From: Zizania palustris
Taxonomy: Eukaryota > Streptophyta > Magnoliopsida > Poales > Poaceae
Assembly (NCBI GenBank): GCA_019279435.1
Contig: JAAALK010000080.1
Span: 90,851,108-90,915,107, forward strand
Direction: 5' to 3'
Length of the DNA stretch: 64,000 nt
In this document: positions 11,051 to 23,200 of the stretch, piece by piece
Position numbering within the stretch: position 1 is the first letter of the stretch
Layout: every line of letters starts with the position of its first letter
Made by a program: the position numbers and the translations under genes
Notes under the pieces: model-generated
Told to the model about the DNA's origin: nothing
Database searches by the model: none
What the model saw: the letters and a program-made list of their open reading frames with translations, nothing else

Positions 11051-14000
11051 TTGTGCAGTACCGGGGACTGGAGAAGTGTGGATCATGGATTCAGGATGCT
11101 CTCGCCACATGACGGGACATCGCAGATGGTTCTCCAGTCTCACTCCCCCGAGCTCCAAAGAATACATTACGTTCGGGAACAGTGGTCAAGGGAAAGTAAG
11201 TGGCATAGGCTCAATTCGCATTTCAGATCATTTCTCCTTAAAGAATGTTGCTTTGGTTAAAAATTTGAACTTCAACTTGATTTCCGTTTCGCAACTTCTT
11301 GAGGATGGTTTGGAAGTGCGTTTTAAGAAGGGTAATTCTTCTGTGGTTGATTCTAGAGGGTCTTTGGTTTGTCAGATTTTACCTTTCGGTAAAGTTTTTC
11401 GAATTGACTTCTCTAGTTCTTTTGGCCCTTCTCGCTGTTTGATTGCTGGATCTTCTTCTGAGCTCTGGAAGTGGCATAGGAGGTTAGGTCACTTGAGTTT
11501 TGATCTGCTAGTCAGGTTAAGCTCTATGGACCTCATCCGAGGATTGCCCAAGCTTAAGATGGAGAAGGATCTAGTTTGTAATCCCTGTCGTCATGGGAAA
11601 ATGGTTGTCGCTTCTCACTCACCTGTGACTCAGGTGATGACTTCGTATCCGGGCGAGCTTTTACATTTGGACACTATTGGTCCAGCTCGGGTACGCTCAG
11701 TCGGTGGGAAGTGCTATGCACTTGTGATTGTTGACGATTTTTCTCGATTCTCGTGGGTTTTCTTTTTGGAGTCTAAGGATGAAACTTTTCAATTTGTCCA
11801 TGATCTGATTTTGAAGCTGAAGAATGAGAACAATGGTCGGATGCGAGCAATTCGCTCTGACAACGGCTCTGAGTTCAAGAACTCTCAGTTCGTCAGCTTC
11901 TGTAGTGATCAGGGTCTGGACCATCAGTTTTCTTCTCCTTACACTCCCCCACAGAACGGCGTTGTGGAACGAAAGAACCGCACGCTAGTTGAGATGGCCA
12001 GGACGATGCTCGATGAGCACAGGACTCCTAGGCGTTTTTGGGCTGAAGCCATGAACACGGCTTGCTATCTGGCCAACCGCATTTTTCTTAGAGCTTACCT
12101 TGGTAAGACATCATATGGGTTGCGGTTTGGCAGACAGCCCAAGGTGAGCCACTTGCGAGCGTTTGGCTACAAGTGCTTTGTGCTCAAGAAGGGAGGGCAT
12201 TTGGACAAGTTTGAGTCTCGTTGCTGGGATGGTGTTTTTCTTGGTTATGCATTGCATTCTCGAGGCTTCCGTGTTTGGAACCTCGAATCCCAGCTGCTTG
12301 TCGAGACTTGTGAGGTTTCTTTTGATGAGTCCTTGCCTTCTTTGACTCCTTCTTTTGAGCTTTCTGGTGATGATGAGCTCGGAGAGTCCATCTTCGAGGA
12401 AGATGAGGATACTCCAGCTGCTGATGAGGGTGGGCCTTCTGCATCCCCCGCAGAGCCCACACCTTCTGAGACTTCGACTGATGATGAGGGCAGACCTCTG
12501 ATCACTTCTTCCACTTCGATCGAGCCCCCTCAGTCGAGTCCAGAGGTGCCTGCTACTGACTCCGGTGAGGTGACTTCAGATCATCAGGGAACCCGAGCAG
12601 TTCAGCGTGACCATCCCTCAGAGCTCATCATTGGTGATTTGACTGAGAGAACTTTGCGTTCTTCTGCCTCTCTTGCTGTGTTTGCTGAATCTGCGTTTGT
12701 TGCATCTTTTGAGCCTAGAGACATTTCTCATGCTCTTTCTGATTCCAATTGGATTAATGCTATGCAAGAAGAGCTTGAGAATTTTGTCCGCAATCGGGTT
12801 TGGACACTAGTTGAGTCGCCACCAGGATGCAACCCCATAGGCACCAAGTGGGTATTTAAGAACAAACAAGGTGAAGATGGGGTTGTGGTGCGCAACAAGG
12901 CTCGACTAGTTGCCCAGGGTTATTGCCAGAAGGAAGGTATTGACTTTGAAGAAACCTTCGCTCCTGTTGCCCGTCTTGAGTCCATTCGTATTCTTCTAGC
13001 TTTTGCTATTTCGAAGGGTTTTAAGCTTTTTCGAATGGATGTTAAGAGTGCTTTTCTGAACGGGTACATAGAAGAGGAGGTTTATGTTAGGCAACCCCTC
13101 GGTTTTGAGAACCCCAAGTTTCCTCGACATGTTTTTAAATTGCACAAAGCTTTATACGGGTTGAAGCAAGCTCCCAGGGCTTGGTATGACCGGTTGAAGC
13201 AGTTTTTGTTGGGGAAGGGCTTTGAGATGGGTTCTGTGGATAAAACTCTTTTCTTGCTCAGAGATGCTTCAGATTTCTTAGTCGCTCAGATTTACATGGA
13301 CGATATTATCTTTGGCGGTACTACTGATTCTCTTGTGTCCAAGTTTTCTGAGCAGATGCACAGTGAGTTTGAGATGAGCCTCATGGGTGAGCTCAAGTAC
13401 TTCTTGGGGCTCCAGATCAAGCAGACCAAGGACGGCACCTTCATCCACCAAGGTAAGTACACTCGTGATATGCTTAAGAAATTTGACTTTGGTGGTGAAC
13501 TGAAGCCGCAGATGACCCCGATGGGCACTTCTGGGGGTCTGGACAAGGATGAGAGCGGCGTCAAGGTCAATGAAAGGGTGTTTCGAGGGATGATCGGTTC
13601 ACTGTTATACTTAACGGCAACAAGACCAGACATACAGTTTGCCGTGGGTCTTTGCGCGCGTTTTCAGTCTTCACCACGCGCGTCTCACCGGCAGGCTGTC
13701 AAGCGCATTTTCAGGTATCTCACCTATGCGCCTGATCTTGGTCTTTACTATTCAGCATCATCATCTCTTGATTTATCTGGCTTTTCGGACGCTGACTTTG
13801 GTGGGTGCCGGTTGGATCGCAAGTCGACTTCTGGTACTTGCCAGTTTATTGGTTCCTCTCTTGTCTCTTGGTCTTCTCGAAAGCAATCTGGAGTTGCTCT
13901 TTCGACCACAGAGGCTGAGTACGTAGCTGCTGCTAGCTGCTGCTCACAATTGGTTTGGATGATTTCCACTCTACGAGATTTTGGGTTGTTCTTTCCTACC

Positions 14001-14243
14001 AGGGTTCCATTGTTTTGCGACAGCACCAGTGCTATTAGTGTAGGGAAAAACCCGTGTCTCCATTCAAAGACCAAACATATTGATGTGTGCTTTCACTTCT
14101 TGCGGGATCAATATGAGAAAGGTGTCATTGACCTTGTTCATGTTGATACCCATCATCAGTTGGCTGACATTTTCACGAAACCCCTAGATCAGTCTACTTT
14201 TGAGCGTTTACGAGGGGATTTGGGTGTTGTGTATCCTTTCTAG
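11051..14243 (+). CDS. copia-A pol: protease-integrase-RT-RNase H, intact frame
   Basis: This polyprotein processes, copies and integrates the element. The pol frame is open from before 11051 to the stop at 14241-14243, so about 1060 residues are pol. Visible in order: protease MDSGCSRHMTG (about 11084); the integrase HHCC region (WHRRLGHLSF…CNPCRHGK, 11470-11600); the integrase core with Asp in LDTIGPARV, Asp in RSDNGSEFK and Glu in NGVVERKNR; the copia RT beginning NAMQEELENFVRNRVWTL with active site YMDDIIFGG (about 13293); and RNase H with TTEAEYVAAASCC and a terminal DIFTKPLD. All catalytic motifs are intact. Pol is in the +1 frame relative to gag, whose stop is at 11050. Since gag carries other mutations, whether this shift is a programmed signal or decay is open. 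No env-like ORF follows. Confidence 0.9.
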
Positions 14244-15570
14244 GATATTTTGCGTCAGTTTTCCTTCTTCTTTACTCTTTTCTTGAGTCTTTATGTGTGT
14301 GTTCATATCTTGCATATTCACATATCACACTTTTGAGCTTGCTTCTGTTATATGATTGAACTGCTTTACTTATTCTAGCTGGTACATGCTTTTGATTACT
14401 TGTCGATGATCATGCTTTGGTTCAGTTCACTTGATATATCTGATATCTGTCATATGCATGGCTTTTACGCTTTCAACTTGAAAAATGATCACCTTTGCTT
14501 CTGGTAACTAGCATGTGTAGGCTGAGTGCTTTTGCTATCTGTTACATGCCTTGTAGCTAGTTCATCACATAGATGCAGATATGCAACTTGGACATCTTTA
14601 TGCTTTCACATGGAAAATGAGCTATAAAAATGATAAAATTAAAAAATGAATGAAAATTCCATGCCTTTTTATGCTTGAATTGAAAAGATCCAAGTGGGTT
14701 TCCTTTGTCGCATTACATTGTTCTGGACTGCTTACCATAGCACTTTGGTATGAACTAGGACAGTGTAGTGTATGCCAAGACCAATGTCTTAAGCTTCTGA
14801 TGGTCCAGTTCTGGCCTAGGCTTGACTTGGTCGGTTAGCATAAGGATTGACATGCAAATAACCCTTGGCATAAATGTAAAAGGAAATCTGAAAAAGCCTG
14901 AACATTTAAAAGATAACACGTTTGCTGAAGCACTTTGGTGTGGACAATGCTTAACTTGGTAGATTTCAGTTAGCTTCTGCATCTCATGCTTTACCTTGCT
15001 TGTTAACTGGAAAATATGGTGATCCCTTTTGTTTGCAAAAACTGAAAAATGCGTGCTAAATGACTTTCTTTTGATATCATCTGTTGCACTGATCATGTCA
15101 TGTGTCTTAGACAGTATGTCGTTTGCTATACTTGTTAGATGTTGTAATTGCAATCAATCATATCTGAGAAGCGTGCTTTCTACACTCCTTATGCACTCCA
15201 GTTGAATTCACTGCATATTTTGAGGGGGAGTTGCACTTCAGGGGGAGTTTGTGTCTTCATTGAGTGCTTGATGAGTTCACTTGTCAACAAGGGGGAGAAA
15301 ATTTGGGATCAGAGTTTAAGGGGGAGTTCTTACTCTGTTGATATCCTTGTTGTTCTGAAATCGCACTTATTTTGAGCTTTTACGTTTTGGTTAACCATAA
15401 TGACCACTTCTTTCTTTTGTTCGGCTTTTAGTCATTAGGGTTAAACTTTTACCTTATTTTTCTTCTTCCTTGTTTTCTTGTATTTTGTTTTCGTGTTTCC
15501 ACATTTGTTCGCAGGTGCTGAAGAGCTGAGAAAAGAGGAGTGTTGACAATGCACTCATCAAGGGGGAGAT
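14244..15570 (+). other. copia-A 3' internal non-coding region with repeated polypurine tracts
   Basis: This is 1.3 kb between pol and the 3' LTR without a convincing ORF. It contains five AGGGGGAG tracts (15223, 15240, 15290, 15319, 15561). The last, with GAT after it, abuts the LTR and is the plus-strand primer. Multiple such tracts are described for the SIRE/Maximus group. An envelope-like frame, present in some relatives, is absent. Confidence 0.85.
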
Positions 15571-17488
15571 TGAGGAGCCATGCTGAATAGCGTGGGCCTC
15601 ATGGCTCCAGAAGTGATGAGTCATTGTCAACGATAGTCAAAGAGGACAGAAGAAGAGAAGAGATCTGCTGTTTGATGGGCCGCGTGTGACTCAGGTACAC
15701 GGGCAGCGAGCGACTGTCGGGCAGAGGAGGCTGCGAAGTCGGGATGGCCCAATCCAGGTACATGGGCCAGAAGCAGTAGAAGACCCACTGGGCTGTTGAC
15801 CAGGACTACTCAGGTACACGGGCGGTGAGCGATTGCCGGGCTGAGAGAGCTGCGGAGTCGGGCCGGCCCAATCCGGGTACCTGGTGCAAAGCTGGTGGAG
15901 GCTTTGTCAGTTTCGGTGCAAAACTGACAACCGTTGATCTTGTATCCGACTGTCCAGAAGAGAAGCCGTAGTCGCTACGAAAACTTAGCTTCCGGATAAG
16001 TCATCTATAACTCTAGGCCCACAGTCAGTCAGTCGTGTCTGTAAAAATTCCTAAGGGCAGTAGAGTCTTTTCCTTTATTTTTGAGTCTGTAAAAACCCTA
16101 AGGGGCTGGTAGAATATTCCTAGTGTTGGGAGCCTATAAATAGGACCCCAATCCCTAGGGTTTGGACTACCCTTTTGGCTGAAATCAAATCCACTCTATT
16201 GGGTCACTTTTTGTCTCTTGCCTTGCCTCTCTCTTCTCCTGTTCCTTGCTTGCGCTGCCAGGGATATTTTGCCCCTGTGTTTATTGCCTTGCATTTAATG
16301 TTGCAGTAAATGCCCTATTTCGTTGTGTGCTGCATCTGCAAAGGTTTTAAATGGCTTCATTTCATTAGCATAGCAAGTTTTCCCGTGATTTTTTGAGGCT
16401 TTGGAGGCTTCGGCTGGGTGTGTTCTTCACTCTAGTAGTACTAGTTCTTGCTGTTGCAAGTAGTACTACTTCCCTGCAGCAACAGTGTTCTGTGCAGCTT
16501 TTCACCTTCTACTGCACAGCTTTTTGATCGAAGCTGACAGGGTCTATTACCTTTTCTGGCTGTGTTTCTGGCGAAGTCTTTCTCTGTTCGAAGCCCCTCA
16601 GCTCCGTGAGGCAGGCTTCGATCTAACATCTTCGAAGGCTTCGTTCGATCTTCGATCATTGGTTTGTGTTCTGTGTTGCTAAGCTTCGAAGTATTTTCTG
16701 AACGTCAGCATCGCATACTTCGAACGATAGTGCAAAGGGGGCTTCGGCTCTAGCTGTTCGAAGTCCATACTTCGATAGTTTTCGAAGTTGGGTTCGAAGC
16801 TTGTAGTTCCGCTAGGCCTCGCACTGACTTCCGTGGCGTGTCACCCTTCGCTTCTCTTTCCGGAGCTTGCTCTTTTCGAAGGTAGAGTATAGGCTTCGGA
16901 CTTGGTTTTCTGTCGTGTGGCAGGCTTCGTTTCTCTGTTCGAAGGTTGTCCGTTTGTGTGTTGGTTCGAACCTGTGTTCGAAGCTTTGTCTTCGAAGTAC
17001 ACACTTCGAAGCAGGCTCCGACATTTGTCATACTTCGCTTCGAAGCATACTTCGCTTCTTGCCCTCCGAACTAGACTAGAACCAAACACCTTCGGCATCT
17101 TCGACATGCCTCGCAACTGACCTCCGAAGCAGGCTCCGTCACCAACCTCCGAAGCAGACTTCGACGTGCGAAGGAGGCTTCGCCCAGTTCCGAACAGGAG
17201 ACAAATTTGGACAGTAACTTCTCTTTTCATCTTACACATACATAGATCATTTCATTGAGAAGTTTAGGCCTGTTACACCATGTTCATCTGCCTAGTTGCA
17301 CTTATTTAATAATTCTCAGTTATAATCATTTGCTTCTAGGTTAGAAACCTTTAGACTTAGGCCTTTTGTTTATTTTCTGCTGCGTAGTATTTTTGAGGTG
17401 CGTTGGGTATTGGGAATAGGCCATTGATTCGAAAGAATTTTTTAGGCGCCCATTCACCCCCCCTCTGGTCGCTACTTTCGGTCCTACA
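15571..17488 (+). repeat. copia-A 3' LTR
   Basis: The LTR is 1918 bp, begins TGAGGAGCC directly after the purine tract and ends GTCCTACA before the CCCCC target duplication. TATA is at 16135-16142. It is nearly identical to the 5' LTR but lacks about 43 bp and one 16-17-bp repeat unit in the TTCGAAG-rich zone. Confidence 0.93.
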
Positions 17489-17493
17489 CCCCC

Positions 17494-17622
17494 CTTATCA
17501 CGACTAAGGGTAGTCGGAACGCGACGTCGGTGCCACATCACGCTTAGGCTTGGCCCTAAGCATCTGTGCACTTTTGGATCGTCGAACTGACCCAAGTGCG
17601 GGGGCACGTTTCCGTGTCAACA
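17494..17622 (+). repeat. gypsy 3' LTR, right part
   Basis: This is the remaining 129 bases of the LTR that begins at 5101. It starts after the CCCCC duplication and ends CCGTGTCAACA, the inverted match of the LTR start TGTTGA. GTTAC (17623-17627) follows as the likely target duplication of the gypsy element. Confidence 0.78.
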
Positions 17623-18232
17623 GTTACTCTACGTATGGGTGGTGGTAGGACTGCTAGAGTTCGACGGCCACCACACGAGCCTAGGCCCTCCAAGGCTCCT
17701 GAAGGGGGCACTGGGCTTTGGTCACTTCTGGGGGTGGTAAAGTCATTCGGGGCCACCGAAGATAACTGGCATGATCGAAGTTGTTGCCTGAAGATGTTGG
17801 GACCTAGCCTTGTGGAACATTTGCAGCACCCCTTGGCCTACCACCTTTCTTTTCATTTGCACAAATCCAACCATAATTTTCTCCATCATTTAGTTGATGA
17901 CACTGATGAATTTAAGTCAACACTTGATCTTATTCCCTATGTCAAATCTTGGGGTCCAAGAGTCGGTCCCCAAGTGCCTTAGGACGTTGATAAGGTTGGC
18001 GATGGCCTCACCCACCCCCTTCATAGTCTCGGCCTCTAGGGCCTAGTTGGCAGCTCATAACCCCACAACTTCTTTCTCTAGGGTTCACTCAGCAGCATGA
18101 AGCTTTTCATTCTCATTCGCTAAGACCTTATTAGCTTGGCAAAGTACTTTGACCTTTGAGTTAGACACAACAATGGTCTCGTGTGCCTTCATGGCTTTGA
18201 CCTTTAAGGTATCGACTGCCACTTTAGTCTTG

Positions 18233-18545
18233 TGTTGGCGTTGGGTGGCTTTCAAAGCCTGTTAGCAAAGATTCCTTATCTCATTTGCCACTAGGTCTTC
18301 TTGGTGATCGACGGCGATGGAGGCTCCATGAAGGAGCGTGAGGGCTTGCAAAAAAAGAAACAGTGATGAAGGTTATTAAAAAGCCACTTCGGCCTGGTGT
18401 TGGCGTTGGGTGGCTTTCGAAGCCTGCTAGCAAAGATTCCTTATCTCATTTGCCACTAGGTCTTTTGGTGATCGACAGTGATGTCAGCTCCATGAAGGAG
18501 CGTGAAGGCCTGTAAAAAATAAACGATGATGAAGGTTATTAAAAA
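18233..18545 (-). repeat. tandem duplication of one exon with flanks (166-bp period)
   Basis: Bases 18233-18382 and 18399-18545 are divergent direct copies. Both begin TGTTGGCGTTGGGTGGCTTT and end GATGAAGGTTATTAAAA. The copied unit contains the minus-strand exon LLHGA(S/D)I(A/T)VDHQ with its splice acceptor. Confidence 0.85.
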
Positions 18546-18781
18546 TGATCCAAGTATAGGATCAAATAATGCAAACCATATTAAATCTTTGCTTAACTAA
18601 AGGAAGGACTCTTCGGCAATGGAGGCAAGGTCCACATGACGATAGCATCCCATCTCCGCTATCAAATCACTAGTGGAGAGGCCTTGGCTACCCTGAAAGA
18701 ATTGGGATACCATGTTGCTTATCGGTGCCCTAGGGAAATGAAGGGTCTCAAGCCTAGCTTGCATTGGAGATTCCAACAGGC

Positions 18782-19373
18782 CTGGAAAAAATAACCAAAA
18801 ACGATAAGCTGAATCGAATAGATTTAACCTAAAAAGTTGGTTAATTCAGTTTTCGGTATTCGGTTCGATTAAAAAATTAGTGCTATTCGGTGATGGGTGA
18901 TCGATTCAGTTTTTATGTGCGATTAACCGATTAACTGAATTAACTAAAATTAGCTACTCCTGATGTTGGGCCTTTAGCAAATTATCACATGCTAGCAGCA
19001 GACTGGCTCAAATGGCCCATGACACTAAGCTGCGCCACCACATTGTCCACATGCATGCTGCACCAGGCACTAAGGCCCATCGGCAGGCAGGAGCAAGCAA
19101 CTGGAGACCCTCTGTTTATTATTTAGTGCTTTGGTTTATCAATAGTAAGTACTTTTAGTGCTATTGTTGTGGTTTATTATCTTGTTAAGTTTTTACTAGA
19201 TTCCTTGATATATATTTGTTGAGTATGTACAATTAAATATGGTTTCAACAATTTTTTTAGTGAAAGCATATTTTTCTTTTGTAGTCATTATTCAATATTG
19301 TTGTTTTTATGGTTCACTGATTAACCGAACCAATTTGTTCAAATTTGTCTAGCGTTTGTTCAAATTTGTCCAT
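18782..19373. other. AT-rich interval inside the antisense gene relic
   Basis: There is no coding signal. It contains short inverted repeats around GATTAACCGATTAACTGAATT and GATTAACCGAACCAA. This could be an intron or a small non-autonomous DNA element inserted in one. Ends and target duplication are not clear. Confidence 0.35.
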
Positions 19374-19529
19374 CAGAGGCTGGAGGTCGGTCGCTGCCAC
19401 TACAGCTATCACTTGAGCCTGCACGAAGGTAGCCCCTCTAGTGGAGGGAAGACTCTTAGAAGATGAAGGCCTCTTCGCATTTTGATGGAGCTGATGAGTG
19501 GCTTTGTTGCTATGCGAAGGGGGCCTAAA

Positions 19530-20280
19530 AATGATTAGTGTCCTAGTTGAAAAGACACCAACTCAGTGCTTAAAGGCAGATTAAAACAGGTAATCACAGA
19601 CTAGGCAAGTGAATCATCAAAAAGGTTAACCACATTCATCAATCACAGGCAATCCATCTAGCACAAAGTAGATATCATAAGTTCACAAGCATTTAAACAA
19701 ATACATCGCATGCAAGTGGATCAAGAAGGAATATAAATGTGTATTAATTGATCTGAGACCAAAATATTTGCATCCATTCAAACAAGCACAAGTTAATCAA
19801 CAGCAATATTTTTGTTGCACGGAAATTGAGGTAAATTAGGAATTACTGTTTCACAATTTGTCTCCTGTGCATTTGATCGAACGTCTGCAGTTTGTGTACT
19901 GCTTCTGTGCGCTAGCTCACGCCACCTCCCTTGCGCCAAGCATCGCACCGAGCTCTAGGCAACCAGCCGTACTAACGCACACAATCCATCTGCACATGTG
20001 TCGTGATGCAGTGCGCCGAGTCCTACGCCCAGGCTGCCTCGTTGCGTGTGCTACTGCTGAGCCACGCGCACACACCTAGGATTAGGCTCCAGGCTGCTGC
20101 CGAGTGTTGACGCGTCGCGCGCTGCTACCCGAGGCCGAAGTGGCCAGCGCCTGCGCGCGCATGATGCTCCATGCCACAGCACCGAGTGCCACGCCACTCT
20201 CCACGCGTCGCTCCGGGTGGCACCGCCTCTAGTGCGAACAAGCGCTTGTGTTGAACACACACGGCCAGCAATGGTTTTTT
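19530..20280. other. unassigned interval
   Basis: The left half is AT-rich and may be the first intron of the antisense relic. The right half (about 19880-20270) is GC-rich with short frames on both strands. It may be R/U5 sequence of the reverse-oriented LTR that follows. Nothing is firmly recognised. Confidence 0.3.
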
Positions 20281-23200
20281 TAGGGAACCAGAAAACCGGA
20301 GCGGATAAAACTAGCTCGCAGGGAAAACAACGAAGCTCGCTACAACCGGCGATGAAAATTCCAGAGGAAAGAGGAATCGGCAGCTAAAGGTGGAAGAAGA
20401 GGTAAAAGTGAACTCTGATTTTTAATTCAATTGAGTTAACACTAACCCTAGGGGGTTGGGGCCTATTTATAGGCAGTCCAACAAAGGGAAAAAGACAAAT
20501 TTACCCCTAGGGTAAATTACACAGACGCTGAAATAAACTGAAAAGACAAATGTGCCCTTAGGATTTTTACACAGTCGACTAACACAGACTGTGGGCCTAA
20601 AGGAAAAATAGTAAAATCCTAAATAAAGATAACTTGTCCTGATGCGGAGCTTTCGTAGCAGCTACGGCTTCACCTCAGAAGGGTAGGATCCAAGATCAGC
20701 AGTCGTCAGTTTTGCGCCGAAACTGACAAAGCGTCCACCGTCTTCGCACCGGGTACCCGGATTGGGCCGGCCCGATTCCGCGGCTTCCTCAGCCCGGCAA
20801 TCGCTCACCGCCCGTGTACCTGAGTCAATCATGTTCAATAGACCAATGGATCCTCCGCCGCTCCTAGCCCATGTACTCGGATTGGGCTGGCCCGACTCCG
20901 CAGCCTGTGGCGCCCCGATTTATCGAAATCGAGACAATATTGAATTTCATGCGAAAAACAATAATACAAGAGGTTCATCATGCGACAATCATACATACAA
21001 AATATCCATGGTATGCAGACCATATTTATTACATCAGAGTAAAAATTAAATAAGTAAATAAAAGCATGACGAACGTCTTCTTCAAGATCTTTTCACTTGA
21101 CTGGGTCGCTACTCCAGACCGTCTTCATAGTAGGCATCCTCTGTGGTGTTCAACGGGTATGAGTACAAAAAGTACTCAACAAGCCACCGCAAATGCAGGT
21201 AATAATGCAAGGTAATAACAAAGGAAGGATAATTGGCTAAAAGTGTGGAAAAGTACATTTTCAGTTATTGCAGTTAATGTAGTCAAGTTTTATCATGCGG
21301 AAAGTAAACATGAACAATAATAACATCATCTAACTCGAGGAGTACGTTTTACCTCCTCGCACAACTGTCCTTACATGTCAAACCATCATGCACATACATA
21401 TTCAAAGTAATCTAACTGTGGGATGCCACGCAACCCGCCCTTGACCGTGGGCTCGGCTTTTCGAAAAGATTTAAGACTCTGATCAGAGATGTACTACTGT
21501 ACCCACAAGGCACACACTCATCCCAAACGAGATGACCCATACCATGGGAACTCGTGCCAAAACCTCGGCATGAAATGCTCCAAGCGATAACCACTCGCTC
21601 TAGGTTTTGCCGGCGTGCCAGGCCGCATCCCGGCTAACGTCGCACCCCCTTTTGCGCCACGTCGATACAAGCCACCCGCAGGTGCTGCTTGACCCATCTC
21701 CAAATGGTGGCCTCGGTTTGGAACACTCCATACCTTAGTTAGGACTTACCCACTAGACTTGTGGTTAGTACGGAAGTGTATTGCAACGGATCCCGCAGAC
21801 CGGTCCTTATAGTGCCCCGGGTACTACCGACTAATGCCCTAGCTTGCACCCGGAACCCACCATGCATTCACTCACAACCACAACTCATCACCAACAGAAT
21901 TCCAAGGATAAGAAGTAACGGGGATCATATAGTAGAATCATCTTGCTACGACTCATTTTTATCCTATAGCAATTGTGTCAATACATTGGACACTAGCTAA
22001 TAATACTAATCATATGGTGACAAGGAGGTTAGGCGAGGTAGCATGGCTTGGGTTGCACATCAAGGTCGGGGGATCCTAAATAAATATATTGTAAGGGTTC
22101 CATTTGACTAATGCATGTATACCCATTGTGTTTTAGCAATAGTTGAATAAAACATGGGTTCAATATGCTCAAAAATGTTGTTTGGTGACTTGCCTTGTTC
22201 AGCGAAAGGCGAGGAAGGGACTTTCGGGAAGTATTCCGGTTCCTCGGCAGCGTCGTAGTCTTCCCAATATAAATAAAGTAGAATATAATAAATACAACAT
22301 TCAATTTAAACAATATAAAATCACCCAACAAGCATATAGGTTTTGATTGATTTAGATTAAGGAAAACAAGTTGTCAAGTTTCTGAAATTCATTTTATAAA
22401 TAATTTAAAAGGAATTGAAAGGGAAAATTTTCCTTTATAAAAGGGGTCTTTAAAAGTGAAGAGTCCCATTTTAAGTTTTCTATTTAATTCGAAATAAATG
22501 GTTCAGGGAAAACTTAGTGGTTTCACTATATTAACAGAAAATTAATGAATATAAATTTTACTGAAATTTAAATAATTGAATTTACATTTTATCCTAAGGG
22601 CATTTGAATACCTATTTAAATAAACATGAAAAGGTCTAAAATAACATACTGTTTTTATTGAACTAATGTGTAGAGAATAAAATTACAAAATTTCTGGAAT
22701 TGAAATGATAATTTTTAGAGTTCAAAGGCGCCAGATATGAATTTTACAAGTTTAAAACAGTTTCTGGAATTTATTTTCAAATTTAAATCCCCTCGGGTCC
22801 ACGGTGAGCCAGGCCCACGGTGAACCTGCGCACTGTGCGCATGGACCGGTTGATCCAGAGCCGGTGGATCTGGATCCGGTGGCCAGGCGCGAGGCGGGAG
22901 GGTTGAGTGACATTGGACGGCCACGATTAAAACGCGCAAAAGGGTACAACGTGGACGCACGAGATTAAGTCACGGTTTTAAAAAGCGATCGACGACTCAG
23001 ATGGCCTGGTACCCCTTTGACCAGATTGAGGGCGGAGATTAAATCCCATAGGGCTTTAATCAGAGCGCTCCGATCGCGATCGTGTGGCCAGGATTAAATC
23101 CGGCACGACACGTGCTAAGGGGCTTGTACCCCCCTTCATCTCCAGCGACGGCGGGGCTCGGGTGCGGTGGAGACGGCGCCAACGAGGGGGCTAGGCCCTA

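Larger units (their letters stand above)
6258..17488 (+). mobile_element. copia-A: near-complete Ty1/copia element, SIRE/Maximus type
   Basis: This is an 11.2-kb LTR retrotransposon inserted in the gypsy 3' LTR. Its LTRs are 6258-8233 and 15571-17488, starting TGAGGAGCC and ending GTCCTACA. The target duplication is CCCCC (6253-6257 and 17489-17493). The initiator-Met tRNA primer site is at 8236 and the final purine tract at 15561-15570. Domain order is gag with two zinc knuckles, protease, integrase, RT, RNase H, which is the copia order. A gag with a long coiled-coil region, long LTRs ending in a CCCATTCACCCCC…GGTCGC block and repeated AGGGGGAG tracts are hallmarks of the SIRE/Opie/Ji group. 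The two LTRs differ by about 20 substitutions by eye (about 1%) plus two indels, so the insertion is recent. Gag is broken; pol is one open frame. Confidence 0.93.
1..17622 (+). mobile_element. Ty3/gypsy retrotransposon, Tat-type, 3' part, split by copia-A
   Basis: This is the 3' portion of a decayed Ty3/gypsy element whose 5' LTR and early gag lie left of the window. Domains in order are gag, proline-rich linker, protease, RT, RNase H, a stump of integrase, a purine tract (about 5085-5098) and the 3' LTR (5101-6257 plus 17494-17622). The LTR starts TGTTGATAAC and ends GTGTCAACA, so its ends are inverted repeats. It is interrupted by copia-A at 6258-17488. After removing copia-A and one copy of the CCCCC duplication the LTR is about 1.29 kb. 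GTTAC at 17623-17627 would be the element's right target duplication; the left copy is outside the window. RT before RNase H before integrase gives the Ty3/gypsy order. The HYKWH-type gag motif and the IDGGA protease motif point to the Tat group (RIRE2/RetroSat-like). All frames are broken. Confidence 0.88.
17700..19529 (-). pseudogene. antisense coiled-coil gene relic, resembling extra ORFs of Tat-type elements
   Basis: On the minus strand a decayed multi-exon gene can be followed. An exon at 19374-19529 follows an acceptor-like TTTTTAG and reads KRPSSSKSLPSTRGATFV. After an AT-rich interval, an exon at about 18600-18781 follows TTTTTTCCAG (ARLETLHFPRAPISNMVSQF, HVDLASIAEESFL). A duplicated exon is at 18399-18500 and 18233-18346 (LLHGADITVDHQ / LLHGASIAVDHQ). 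A charged, coiled-coil-like part follows (KVLCQANKVLANENEKLHAAE) and continues to about 17700. Several in-frame stops show decay. Antisense ORFs of this style (Transposase_28/'putative gypsy type') are known beside the 3' LTR of Tat-type gypsy elements. I did not identify a catalytic motif, and family assignment is inference. Confidence 0.5.

Noticed and set aside
12184..12514. Minus-strand Ser/Lys-rich frames opposite copia-A pol
   Set aside because: Shadows of the acidic Glu/Asp/Ser-rich linker between integrase and RT.
14244..15570. Possible envelope-like gene downstream of copia-A pol
   Set aside because: Relatives such as SIRE1 have one, but the longest frames here are short and on inconsistent strands, and lack a signal peptide or membrane segment.
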